64,000 nt of DNA, taken from assembly GCA_007570785.1 (NCBI GenBank), contig ML664161.1:14308416-14372415 (forward strand), given 5' to 3'. Position numbers and translations under genes: made by a program. Below the pieces are notes generated by a model. It was given only the letters and a program-made list of their open reading frames with translations. It was not told where the DNA came from and did no database searches. The stretch is from Antilocapra americana (taxonomy: Eukaryota > Chordata > Mammalia > Artiodactyla > Antilocapridae). Positions 22,114 to 33,980 of this stretch are shown here, in pieces (position 1 is the stretch's first letter; the number at the start of each line of letters is the position of its first letter).

Positions 22114-22790
22114 AATTTGCCACATTTTCTTTATCCACTCATCTGTCAATGGACGCCTAGGTTGTTTCCATGTCTTGACTATTATGTATAATGCTGTAGT
22201 AAACATGGGGATACAGATATCTCTTTAATATAGTGATTTCATTTCCTTCGGTCATGTACCCAGAAGTAGAATTTCTTGGTGTTATGATATTTCTAGTGTT
22301 AATTTTTTTGAGGACCTCCATACTATTTTTTTAAGCAGCTGTACCACTTTATATTTCTTCCAGTAGTGCACAAGGATTCCCTTTTCTCCACATCCTTCTC
22401 AGTACTTCTTATCCATGTGTTTTTTTGATAATAGCCTTTCTAACAGGTGTGAGGTAGTATCTCATTGTGGTTTTGATTTGCATTTCCCTGATAATTAATG
22501 ATGTTGAGCACTTTTCCATGTACCTGTTGATCATCTGTATGTCTTTGGTGCTTTCATGTTGGGTGTTATATGTATTTATAATTGTATATCCTCTTGATGA
22601 ATTGGTCCTTTTATCCTTATGTAATGACCTTCTTCATCTCTCATTACAGTTTTTGACTTAATGTCTATTTTGTCTGATATAAATATAGCTAACCCTATTC
22701 TCTTTTGCTTTCCATTTGCATATACACTTTTGTATATTTTTTGGGCTGAAGTGAGTCTCTAACTGGCAGCATATAGTATGGTGTTGTGTG

Positions 22791-23459
22791 TGTGTGTTTT
22801 AAATCTATTTAGCCACTCTGCACTGTTTGACTAGAGAGCTTAGTTATTCTCTTCCTTGCTCTCTCAATCTGTGGATGATATTGGTAGCCCATGCTTTCCT
22901 TCCTTGCTCCAAGCTGTCTCTGTACATCTTAACTTTGTTGGTCTTCTCAGGGCATGGTAAAACTTATGTGAATCCCTTATGCAGTGTCTGAGAAGGATGG
23001 GGAAGCTAGTCACCCAATCCCACTATCTCTTTCCCAGTGAGGAGAAATCTCTCCAGCTGGGGAGTTCCCTCTTGATACTGAGCAGTGCCAACCTGGGGGA
23101 TAGAGTGGGAAAGGGAAAATGAAGCTATTCTTTCTTTTCTGTACAGTTTTTCTTAAGTGTTTTTGTTGTTGTTGTTAAACTATTTTGCTGAGGTTTCCTG
23201 AGTGCACTCCTGAGGTCTCCCAGAGATATTTTTATTCATGAACAGATGTCTAATTGTTGATCTTTGTGGGGATGGAGGCTGGTGTCTCCTACTCCACTGT
23301 TTTGGTGATATCCCAGTCAGCTTAATCTTAATATCACAAACCAGAGACGCTGTGCAAGCACAAAATATGCATTATCTGACTTTTAATTTTTTTTCCTCAA
23401 CTTCTACATTTTTCTCTAAATTGATACATTTTTATCTCTTGCAGCAATAGTAAGATAAG
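22791..23459. other. no gene recognised
   Basis: Partly decayed L1-like sequence at the left edge, then unique DNA with a short (TTG)n at 23161-23176. The 70-codon frame at 23238-23450 is not recognisable. Confidence 0.4.
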
Positions 23460-23640
23460 AGAAGTTACAGTGAACTTGGAGTCAGAGAATCTGAGATTAA
23501 GTCCTGGTTAGGTTACTTAAGAGCTTTAGGGCATGCATCCAAATGAGCAAATTTATCTGGGCCACAGATTTGTCATCTGTAAACTGGGGATGATAAAGCT
23601 CACTCTAAAGGTTTCCTGGGGTAGGAAGAGGGTTGGAGGG
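23460..23640 (+). mobile_element. MIR-like fragment
   Basis: 'ttggagtcagagaatctgag', 'aagtcctggttaggttactt' and 'gccacagatttgtcatctgtaaactgggga' follow the MIR layout. Confidence 0.55.
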
Positions 23641-23689
23641 TGCAGCAAATGAGAGGACATATGTGGGTCACAAGCAAGTTGATAAGTAT

Positions 23690-24477
23690 TGTACTGATGT
23701 AAAGTATTCTCGTTATCTTCAACTATGAAAATATGGATACATTTTTACTTGGAGATGTTTCAGATGAAATTGCTTAAAAACATGTGATCAGTTTTCAAAT
23801 GATGATTGCCCATGTTACAACTCTCTCTAGGAAATAGTAGCCATTTTGTTTCAGGAGAATTTCTTAAACATTTCTGTACTAATTAAAATAACTCTCTGAG
23901 GTCCAACAGGCAGAACTGGCTCAAGAGTTTAAAGTGACTGCCAAGGCAAGTAGTCAGGTGTGTCTGTGATACCAGGAGACTTGTGACTTCCTGTTACTTG
24001 GTCCTTTTTTTAATTAACAAGCACTGTTCCTCTGTTGCAGCCAGCACACACCCCTGCCAGCAAGCTGCTTTCCAGTTTGAACCCACTCTGAAGGTAGGAA
24101 TATAAGAGGAAACACTTTCAGACAGCACCAAAACCTAATCACTTCCGGGTAACCGGGAAATTCATCTTCATCTCTAAAATGCGTCCTGGCTTTTTCGAGA
24201 GTGGAGACTGAGTCTTTGGAGCTGTTCCAGGAGCCAGAGCTGCTAAATCCTCTCTTCCACTTTCTGTTGCAAACAATAAAGGCTGCGCGTATCATAACAA
24301 CAACAACAACAACAAAAATAAGTAAAATGCATCAGCTGTAATCCCTTGATGGAATCTCTTTAGGAGTATCTCTGCCCCCACCCCATAGTAATTATATCCT
24401 TTCAAGCTTTTTTTTTTTCCTGAACTTTTCTGACAATATTAACCATTGCAGAAATAACCTGGAACATTAGTCAGCCA
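23690..24477. other. no gene recognised; AATAAA and (CAA)n block at 24010-24317
   Basis: The part at 24010-24317 carries an 'aataaa' at about 24277 followed within 25 bases by a (CAA)n tail. This could be the end of an unassigned retroelement or retrocopy on the plus strand. I do not recognise its body. The rest is unique DNA. Confidence 0.3.
24297..24315. repeat. (CAA)n microsatellite
   Basis: About six CAA units. Confidence 0.9.
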
Positions 24478-25108
24478 GTTCAGCCAGTTCAGTCATTTCA
24501 GTCACTCAGTTGTGTCTGACTCTTTGCGACCCCATGAACTGAAGCATGCCAGGCTTCCCTGTCCATTACCAACTCCCAGAGTCCACTCAAACCCATGTTC
24601 ATCGAGTCAGTGATGCCATCCAGCCATCTCATCCTCTGTTGTCCCCTTCTCCTCCTGTCCCTCAATCCTTCCCAGCATCAGGGTCTTTTCCAATGAGTCA
24701 ACTCTTTGCATGAGGTGGCCAAAGTATTGGAGTTTCAGCTTCAACATCAGGCCTTCCAATGAACACCCAGGACTGATCTCCTTTAGCATGGACTGGTTGG
24801 ATCTTCTTGCAGTCCAAGGGACTCTCAAGAGTCTTCTCTAACACCACAGTTCAAAAGCATCAATTCTTTGGCACTCAGCTTTCTTCACTGTCCAACTCTC
24901 ACATCCATACATGACTGCTGGAAAAACTATAGCCTTGACTAGACGGACCTTTGTTGGCAAAGTAATGTCTCTGCTTTTCAATATGCTATCTAGGTTGGTT
25001 ATAACTTTGCTTCCAAGGAGTAAGCATCTTTTAATTTCATGGCTGCAATCACCATCTGCAGTGATTTTGGAGCCCCCCAAAACAAAGTCTGACACTGTAT
25101 CACTCTGT
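24478..25108 (-). mobile_element. BovB LINE 3' fragment, minus strand
   Basis: Starts in the (CAGTT)-type 3' terminal repeat ('cagccagttcagccagttcag'), then the antisense RT C-terminal region. Minus-strand coding blocks SDFVLGGSKITADGDCSHEI, LPTKVRLVKAIVFPAVMYG and [20 protein letters not shown] are well preserved in two frames (25095-24838 and 24828-24607). Truncated at about 25108; the catalytic box is not included. Low divergence suggests a fairly young copy. Confidence 0.92.
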
Positions 25109-25149
25109 ATAATTTTAAATTAGGTATTCTGTAGACTGTATGTGAGCCA

Positions 25150-25275
25150 TAGTTCATTTCTTAAATATAGTTTTATGGATGTTGAAACTGAGACACAAGA
25201 GAGAATAAGTGACTTTCCACAGGATATAGCAAGTGATAAGTGATTCAAAGAATTCTTGATATCCTGTCCTCTTTC
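25150..25275 (-). mobile_element. MIR fragment, minus strand
   Basis: 'tggatgttgaaactgagacacaag', 'aataagtgactttccacaggat' reads as antisense MIR. Confidence 0.55.
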
Positions 25276-25279
25276 AGGT

Positions 25280-26114
25280 CCCAAGCCTACAATTTTGAAA
25301 TCATAAAAAGGCATCCTAACCTCCACCTCTTTTAAGACACTATATTTCTCTTCCTTGTTATCTCATCCTTATTTTCCCTCATTCTTTAGTATCTGGCATT
25401 CTGTATTCAGACCTCTGTTCTACTTTGGCTTCCTTCATTGTCAGATTGTTTGTAATTCATTTATGCTTCTTTCGTTCTCATTTACCTTGTGAAATTTAAC
25501 CGTATTTCACATTCATTGAAGTTTCAGTCTCTGTGTTGAGTGTTACTTGCACAGTGACTCTAGTGAATTTAAGAAAATTACTGTGTGTGTGTTTGTATTG
25601 AGGTGAGTAATAGCATAACATACTTTTGTATTTACTAGTGCACACTTTAAAGAATGCAGGAAAGGAAAATAGAGCAGAGAACATTGGAAGAGCAAAGAAT
25701 TAACCATTCACTAATAAAAGGTTGAGTCATTGGCAAAAGGGAAGAGATCACTCTTGAGAATCAGGGAAATAATTAGGTTCAGGGAGGCAGAAAGCCTGAT
25801 CCAGATGGTGGGAGCTCCAGGGGAGGGTAAATCAGGCATCAGGGAGAGATAAAAGAGGGAGGAAGGAGGATATGTAATAGGCTGGCATCCAACAATTGTT
25901 TACTGGGACAGTAGGAATGTATGAGGAAATACTTTCACAAAGCTTTGAAAATGAAAAATTTTTACTTAATTGGGGGAAATCCTTAATCCACATAGGCGTG
26001 GTGTTGGAGAGTCTGGAAAGCTGATCCTCTATAGAGAGTTGAACTATATTTCTGTAGATTCCTATATCTTTGCTAGATTTATTTCCTGTGCTTTGGTCTT
26101 GTTCCAGCAAACTA
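25280..26114. other. no gene recognised
   Basis: Unique AT-rich DNA; the 62-codon and 92-codon minus-strand frames are unremarkable. Confidence 0.45.
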
Positions 26115-26222
26115 TTCTGTAAGCTCTTTGAGGTCAGGGATCATGTTTTAGTTTCTTCCAAAGCCCCTTGCACAGTGCTGAGATCATGATAAGAGTTCAT
26201 TAAATTCTTGCAAACAGATTTA
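26115..26222 (+). mobile_element. L2 LINE 3' end
   Basis: 'ctgtaagctctttgaggtcagggatcatg', then 'cccttgcacagtgctgag' and 'gttcattaaattcttgc', the classic L2 3' terminal theme. Confidence 0.8.
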
Positions 26223-26407
26223 GTATCTAATACTTATTAATGGAAAAGGCAAACATCAGATTTGCCCTTTGAAATGAGCACAGTTTATTACTTAGAGGTT
26301 GTACAGAGTCTTTTTTTTTGCCACTGGAAACAATGAGAACGCCAGCAAAGTGAGTCCATAAGCTCTTAACTAGCTTGGTAGAACCCTTGTTATACATAGG
26401 GAGTGAG

Positions 26408-26436
26408 CCCCCCTCCCTCCCCCTGCCCCCTCCCCC
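26408..26436 (-). other. G-quadruplex-forming run (minus strand)
   Basis: On the plus strand the C-runs are C6-T-C3-T-C5-TG-C5-T-C5. The minus strand therefore has five G-runs of 3-6 bases with loops of 1-2 bases, a strong quadruplex motif, with i-motif potential on the plus strand. Confidence 0.75.
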
Positions 26437-27767
26437 ACCTTGCCATAACCCCCTCTTCTAAACATATGTACAGTAAGAGATGAAATGAGATGGGGTGAAC
26501 TGAACTGGCTTGTTCTATAGAAAGAACTTCATCTCTACATATTCCAGTCCAAAAATCAGTTAACAGAATTGTTGCCCAATGATTGATACTTAACATGTTA
26601 GTTATTATGGAATCATGTTTGCGTGTCAGAACTTTTAAGGGATCCTAAAATAGCCAACTCAAATATTCTATTCAGTGGTTTCTTGTTCCCCCAACTCCCC
26701 ACTCCACTTTATAAATGTTGAACCATATGTTTCAGAACATACAGCTGTCCTTGTTCAGAATAGCCCAAAATAGCTTGATTCCCCTGCACCTCTCCGGGTG
26801 CTAAGTCTATTTACATTTCAAATCGCATGAGGAAAGTGCCTGGTTTTACATAGATTTTTTTCCCTTGTCAGCAACTTTTCTATAATTTTAACTTAGTTCA
26901 ACTGACTAACCTAAACTTTTAGTGTAGTTCCATTCATCAACTACTACATCTCAGGTGCTCAGTCTTCCTGTCATTATCTCACCATTTCATGACTAAAAAG
27001 AACGTTCTCTGTGAAGGACCTGAAGAAGTCTCTTGGCCCTGTGCAGAACTGGGTAAGGTTATTTTGGCATGCAGGAGTATTCTGAACAACTTTTGAAGTG
27101 AACCGAGAAAACGATGTCACACTCACAAATCAGAGATCCTCTTCAAATTTGATTTGCTCAGAACAAGTATGGTAAGGCATCAGCAAGAATAAAGGCTCCT
27201 ATCTTTTCTGATTCTTCATTGGCTCAGTGAACTAAGAATTCTCCCAAATGGTTTCCCAGTGAAGTGCAGGCTCTAAGAACTAAGCTGATTAAGTGGAAAA
27301 TAAATGATTGTTTAAGGCTCATTGGAAAAGGAGTGCTGCAAAGATTCTTCTGCCGGAGATTATCTGAGATGATGTCATGCCGTGGAAATACTAAGGTGAT
27401 ACTCTGCATATTAGAGATTTTCTGTTTGTTTAGTTTGACATCTTATGGAAAAGCATAGGTCATATGATCAAGAATATTTCTTCAGAATAAGTGACTTGAA
27501 ATGGTCACATACTGGCCAGTTATTTATTGTCTCCTATGCTGTTTCCCACTTCTCACACCTCTGAATACTAGCTCAATGCCTGCTCTTAGAAATGATCTCT
27601 CTTTCTGCTAGTTCCTCAATGCCAGCTTAGATCGGTCCTCTAAAACCTTCTCTTAATGTCTCTCCCAATGTGATTATTTTCCCCTTTGAAACACTGACAG
27701 CCCTATTATCCTTAGAATTCCCCTGACACTTGGCTTTTACAACATTATATTATTCAACTATTACCTG
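26437..27767. other. no gene recognised
   Basis: Unique sequence without recognisable repeats. Open frames of about 60 codons on both strands at 27224-27458 overlap each other and look like chance. Confidence 0.45.
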
Positions 27768-28717
27768 GAACCACAGACTGGTTCCAAATAGGGAAAGGAA
27801 TATGTCAAGACTCTATATTGTCACCCTGCTTATTTAACTTGTATGCAGAGTACATCATGAGAAATGCTGGGTTGGATGAAGCACAAGCTGGAATCAAGAT
27901 TGCTGGGAGAAATATCAATAACCTCAGATATGCAAATGACACCACCCTTATGGCAGAAAGCAAAGAACTAAAGAGCCTCTTGATGAAAATAAAAGAGGAG
28001 AATGAAAAAGTTGGCTTAAAAGTCAACATTCAGAAAACTAAAATCATGGTATCTGGCCCCATCACTTCATGGGAAATAAATGGGGAAACAGTGGAAATAG
28101 TGACAGAATTTATTTTTTTGGGCTCCAAAATTACTGCAGATAGTGATTGCAGCCATGAAATTAAAAGATGCTTGCTCCTTGGAAGAAAAGTTATGATCAA
28201 CCTAGATAGTATATTAAAAAGTAGAGACATTACTTTGCCAACAAAGGTCCATCTATTCAAAGCTGTGGTTTTTCCAGTAGTCATGTATGGATGTGAGAGT
28301 TGGACTAGAAAGAAAGCTTAGTGCCTAAGAACTGATGCTTTTGAACTGTGGTGTTGGAGAAGACTCTTGAGAGTCCCTTGGACTGTAAGGAGATCCAATC
28401 AGTCCATCCTAAAGGAAATTAGTCCTGAATATTCATTGTAAGGACTGATGATGAAGCTGAAACTCCAATACTTTGGCCACCTGATGTGAAGAACTGACTC
28501 ATTGGAAAAGACTCTGATGCTGGCAAAGATTGAAGGCAGGAGGAAAATGGGGTGGCAGAGGATGAGATGGTTGGATGGCATCACTGACTTAATGGACATG
28601 AGTTTGAGTCAACTCCGGGAGTTGGTGATGGACAGAGAGGCCTGGTGTGCTGCAGTCCATGGGGTTGCAAAGAGTCAGACATGACTGAATGACTGAACTG
28701 TACTGAACTGAACTGAG
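27768..28717 (+). mobile_element. BovB LINE, 5'-truncated, plus strand
   Basis: Begins within the RT at 'ggaaccacagactggttcc' and ends in the terminal 'tgaactgaactga' repeat at about 28717. About 950 bp. A clear target duplication is not visible. Confidence 0.92.
27818..28690 (+). pseudogene. BovB reverse transcriptase fragment with YAND box
   Basis: One frame is open for 167 codons (27818-28321): SPCLFNLYAEYIMRNAG, then NLRYANDTTLMAES, where the catalytic YADD has become YAND, so the first catalytic aspartate is lost. KVNIQKTKIMVSGPI, CSHEIKRCLLLGRKVM and [14 protein letters not shown] follow, then a stop. C-terminal coding resumes in another frame (28502-28684: [15 protein letters not shown] and [20 protein letters not shown]). 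Confidence 0.88.
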
Positions 28718-31700
28718 TCTATGTGTATAGTAATGTGGACAAATCTTAGGAACCAGTGCTGTCAGTTGGATCAAGATATGAAACATTTCCATCTCCTGTT
28801 AAAGGTATTGGCTTTATTTTCATGTTGTTTGTTCTTCAGTATGAATTGTAGAAGCTGCCAGGGCAGAGATCACATATCTCAAGATCAGGGGAGAAGACAA
28901 ATGGCATACTCAAAGAGGTTTGACTGACGTAGCAAAGGACCCGTCTATAGAAGTCTGGGAATCAACGATCAATCATGAGGCATCCAGAGACTAGAAACAG
29001 TTGGAAATGATTACTAGCCCTAGGTCTGAAGGGAAAAGGGACTTTTACTTATTGTGAAGCTGTAGTGAAAGCTTGAGCCTCTCAGTAGTAAAATGAATCT
29101 CGGAGAGCAACTGTAACTATCACAACCATTGTCTGAATCTGAGCCAAACAAGGAGGGAGCGTGGAGATAAAGACTCTGACTTCCACTCAGGCAGTCCTTG
29201 TCTCTTTTGCTAATGCCTTCCATTGACCACACCCAACTGTAAACCAGAGAGTGAGGGGACTCACCCATGCAGTCAATAGAGGTCAACTTCCCTGAGAACA
29301 AAGCATGGCAGAAAAAGGTGGAGAATAGATTTGGAGGCACAAAGGGCAAACAGACAATAACCAGAGAAGATTACTTTATTCTCCTATGTCTACTCTAACC
29401 CTTTTCATATTGTCTTGCTCAAAATAAATGATGGATTTCTTGTATATTGCTTTACCTATTAACAATTTATAGACAGATAATGGCATTTATTGAAAATTAT
29501 GTGTCAGCCATAGCAAATGTCCAGTTCTTTAAAATGAATGGGAGCTGCCAGCTCTGAGTTCAAAGATTGTTTGGAATTATCAGACCTGGAAAAGGAAAAA
29601 GGTGAAAGGATGGCTTTTCTCCAAAACTGTGCTGCTGATTTAGGGTTTCAGGAATGCCTAACAACTTCTGGTTTCACTGTAGTCTTTTTATCACTAGTAT
29701 TAGGATCACTCACATTCCTCACAAACACTTGGTAATGCAATTGTTGTATTTGCTCTCTTTTTAATGTAATTAAATTAAAAGCTGAAAATACTTCCTATAT
29801 AGCATTGAGTGGGAAAATATCATGACTTAGATCTCTCAGTGTTGTTTAGCTGGTGATGCCTCAGTTTCATAACAATGGTGAGTGTGGCTCTTATTTTGAG
29901 ATTTTGATGAGAAAGCACTTAACTTCTCTGTGGATCTGCAAGATGAGGGCCATAGCATCATTTAACGGGATATATTTCTTATAGAATTTGTGTTCATCTT
30001 CAGAACAAGTTTCTCACTGATATTATATAAATGGAAATTTTCTCCTGAGCAGATATTTAATCACTACTTACTGAAGAATATTAAGGGATGCCATTTTGTC
30101 CAAAATAGAAATTAAACTCTTGGCAAACTTCACCGTGTTTTGGAAGCAGAGGGAAGGATCTGGTGGAGGCTTCCATCTAGTTTCAAAGGAAAGGAGAACA
30201 AATCAGAATCCTGAAAGAGTATATCACCCAGGAGTCCTGTGGAGCCAAGGTGAAGCTTTTGTGAATCTGGACTCTCTTATATCTTATTTCCTATTTACTT
30301 GTTCAAAGGAAATCTAACTTGTCAGGAGGCTTGAAGATAATGGTTATCCCTGGTAATACCTTGTGCTGATTTTCAAGATGTCTCAACCGAAGCAACTGGT
30401 TGAGAAAGAAGCCAGGCAATGACTTTACACTTAACCCTGTGGGAGGAAAGCTGCTTATTGGTTCCTATGAACACCTGAATCACATTGGAATTCTTTGTTT
30501 CACCTGTCACTGTCCTTGTGTGACTTTCAGGCAGTGCTTCTAGTTTGCAGTTATGAACCACAGTTTCCCTTTGTTCATATCACCTTAGCTGTCTTACAAA
30601 GTTGAGCTCATCAGCTGGGGGAATCCTCCCTGTCTTCTGAACTCTCTCCCCTCTTTGTCTGCTGTGACATTAGCTCATTCTCTGACTTGTTCATCTCCAT
30701 CTCATAGTCTGTTCCTTGGTGTTCTGATAGGCTGTGTGGTGCCTACCTCTCTGGTTCAGGTTTGACCTGTACCTCAAACACAGTTCTCATGTTTGCCATT
30801 CTGTGTTGTATGCTGAGAAAAGCTTCTACAACTTGCTTCACCTGGCCCCTTACTAGGAAAAGAGCAAAAGACTACCTTAAACAAACAAACAAACAAAAAA
30901 ACCCAAACAACTGTTCAAACGGTTTTAATAACTTAATTCAGGAGAAAATTTTGAATGTTGCCAAAAGAGATGGAGAACTCTGGTAGGTGATATGCTGAAA
31001 AAAATATTCTAGATTCTTAGCTTTGAATAGGATTTACTGGAAGAGGGAGAGAAGGATGAAGGAGGGATGGGAGGTAGGAGCAGGGGGTGGGGGTGGGAGG
31101 GGGCAAGGAGAGAGAGAGGGGGAATACTTCCTTTTGGTGAAGCACCAAGGGGAGAATACTGTACTCTTTCTAGCTCAGTTTGTTTCTGAGCTCCATTGTC
31201 TGACTCATCGAAGGCAAACATAAAGAAATAACAACCTAAGAAAAACCCAAGGAAGCAAACATCCTTGGAAAATATTACACATGCATTCAAACCACTGCTT
31301 AGATGATCTCTGCCAGGGTTGCCCTGCATTACTACACATAAACCATAGAGTTGACACCGTAGTTGGTGTGTAGTAGCTGATAATTCTCCCTGTGATGTGC
31401 TTACAGAACTTGAAAACAAAGTCAGGTTAAATTCCCTTTGACACGTAAAAGAAACATTCTACTTATAGCTGCCTGAATAGTTTGTGCAGTTACTTCTAAT
31501 GAAGTAGTTCTTAAGTCTTTAAAATGTTTAAGGATCCTTACAAGAATCCATCTTGAAGAAGTGATTGAAATGTAACTGAAATCTGTATTTGATTTAAGTT
31601 GTGAGTAACTTGTAATAGTGTATGGATGACAGACCAATTTTCTGAGCCCTCTCCTGTCTGTATATTAGAATTGAGTGAAATAGTGACTAGAGGAGAGAGG

Positions 31701-33978
31701 ACTCAGATAGGTGGGTGAGCACATATCCTTGGACTGGAGGGGGGAAATTGGTTAGGCTGCTCTGGCTTAATGACATCCACCTCCTTTGTTCTATTTCTGA
31801 AGTCACTAGGAAGCCTCCTGATCTGTAATTTGATTTCCTGTGTAGCTTTACCTACCAGAAGGGAGTGTGCAGACCGTTGGCCTGGCTCCTGGACCAAGCC
31901 ATGTCTCTAGATCCAAATTAATAAATTGGCATCCTGTTTAGTAAATCAGCCTTTAGGTTTCCTTCACATGAATGTGACACCAGAGATGCGTCATCTCTGG
32001 AAAAGCTTAAACATTGGTCAGTGGGATCCAGGAAGGGGCTCTGCGTGGGGGTGAGGTAGGGTGGGGACAGACATATATGTATTTACAGAGAAAGAAATCT
32101 GTGGGTTTTTTTAATTCTCAAAAGGGACCTGAGACAGAAAGCTGAAGATCTACTGACGCACCTGGGCCTGGAGTGGACTGACACAGGAAAGTCTCCGCCT
32201 AAAGCTATCAGTGGCTCTCTCATCACATCTTATCACATCTTTAGATGAGGGAGATTGTACCCTTCTAGGAGTCTAAAGGCCTTGATTCAGTCTTTTAAAG
32301 GAAGTAAATTATTCCAATGCCCTGGAGCAACATTTTACAGAACTGTACTCACAAGCTCAGTGATTCCACTGCTGTGCTGTGAGCAGGCTCTCCCTGCTTA
32401 GGTTAAAAGCAGACTGTTCAGTTTAAAAAAAAAATAAATAAAAGAAACTCCAGAAATTGAGAGAAGAGATGGAAAGAGGCTGGAGGGAAAGAAAACACAT
32501 CTTATCTGGGCAGGGAAAGGAACTCACATAATGCTCTGTGAGGTATTATTTTACTGTGTAGCTTTAAGGAGTTTACTTTGACGTAGGCATTTCAGTTTCT
32601 GACTTTATTTTCTTAATGTCATAAGACAAGTTCATCTTTTAGGAAAATCATCACTCTGTACACGATAAATACAGCTATTTCCCCATGGTTAGAGCACAAT
32701 GAGGAAGCCCTCAATAAGCTCTAAGTGCTAATAACAAAAGAAGTAAGACTCAGAAGAGAAGGAAAAACGAAACTCAAAATTCTTGCTTTGTATTTGTGAA
32801 AAAAATCTTGTTAGGAAGTAGTCAAGAATTGTATTAAATGCATCATCAACTCTGGCCCCACAGGGACAAATTATTAATAATTTTTAAAAAACCTGAGACT
32901 GATAATCAGATTATAAAGGGGTTGGTTAAGAAACACGATAATCATTTCAGGCAATTCTAATGTGCTGAGCACATCGGGACTAAGGAGGTGAGCTTAGCTG
33001 ACATACTATGGCAGGGCAAATAGCAAGTATCCTAGAAGGGCAGGAGAGAAAAGGAGCCGTATTTAACCACACAGCTCTTCCACCTGTGTATGTGGACAGT
33101 GGTTTGTTTCACAAGCACAAACCCAGTGGCTTTCCAGGCTAAACGACCAACACATTTTTACTACAGAAATATAAAAATGACCAGGCTAACGACAGCAAAA
33201 ATAGCATCTCAGCCAACAATCCAGAATGTTTACCCTTCTTTGGAAGCCATTCAAATTCTGAGCAGTTATATGGATTTCTGAATGGATACATTTATAAGAT
33301 AAATGAGTCAAAAACATGTCCGCCTAAACTAAGTAAATTGGAGACTGGAGTGATTTTTGTAATTGAATATTAATCTTTGACCGTGGAAGTTTACGATGTA
33401 ACCCTATCAAGTCTAGTTCAGTTTTTTTGGAACAGTAAAAAGTACCCCTGGGAATGATGAAAGCTGTTGAAATTGTGGTCACTGGATTTAAAAAAAATTT
33501 TTTTTTTCCCCTTGGGGGCCAGGGGTCATTTCCTTCATCTTGCTTCTCCAGGTTCAGATTGCTGCTTCCCTTCTGAGCAGTATGGAAAGTTAAGCGTGGA
33601 ATAACAAGCTTTTTTCAAGTCAAATGCAAACAATTCTACCTTAAAATAGCAGAACTCACCTTAAGGCAGCTTTTGGCAGCCTGCCAGAGCAGGGCAGGAA
33701 AGCTGCACTTTAATCAAAAGGATGTACTTCTTTATGCAGGCTGTGGGAAGAACAGCTGGGAAGAGACTTTTTATTGATTCTTTCTATTTCCCTCTCTTCT
33801 TCATCCCTTCCCCCACTCTTTCTAACAAACAGATTTTAAATTTATTGGCAGTCAGGTTTTCTTTTTAATTTTCTGAAACTTGTTGGGATAAAAACTTACC
33901 CCCTCTCCCAGAGCCTCATAATTTGAAAGTGTCCTAACGGGTCTATGAGCCACACCCTGATATTATTTTTATTTTGGC
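28718..33978. other. 5.3 kb without recognised ruminant repeat or gene
   Basis: The longest stretch in the window with no BovB, Bov-tA or L1 insertion that I can see. It contains a (CAAA)n tract at about 30878-30899, the G-run at 31083-31103 and a T-run at 33495-33508. Open frames of 60-136 codons exist on both strands (for example minus 31009-31419, over the G/C-rich tract) but none resembles a protein family. It may simply be old unique DNA. Confidence 0.45.
31083..31103 (+). other. G-quadruplex-forming run (plus strand)
   Basis: G5-T-G5-T-G3-A-G5 with single-base loops, inside a purine-rich tract (31040-31125). This is the strongest class of intramolecular quadruplex motif. Confidence 0.8.
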
Positions 33979-33980
33979 TG

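Larger units (their letters stand above)
20508..22790 (-). mobile_element. old L1, minus strand, split by three insertions, internally deleted
   Basis: Antisense L1 3' UTR phrases start at 20508 ('tattggcacacaattgaca') and resume at 20798. They continue through 'gaataatagtccattat' to 21283, then resume after two more insertions at about 22118 ('ccacattttctttatccactc'). They end with ORF2 C-terminal antisense ('tttgatttgcatttccctgat'). At about 22545 the sequence jumps directly to the ORF2 endonuclease region ('gttgggtgttatatg', 'tgtctgatataaatatagct'), so some 3 kb of ORF2 is missing. Insertions: Bov-tA 20563-20783, Bov-tA 21284-21502, BovB 21521-22113. Confidence 0.8.

Noticed and set aside
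31009..31419. 136-codon minus-strand frame
   Set aside because: Its Ser/Pro-rich end is just translation of the purine-rich low-complexity tract; no domain.
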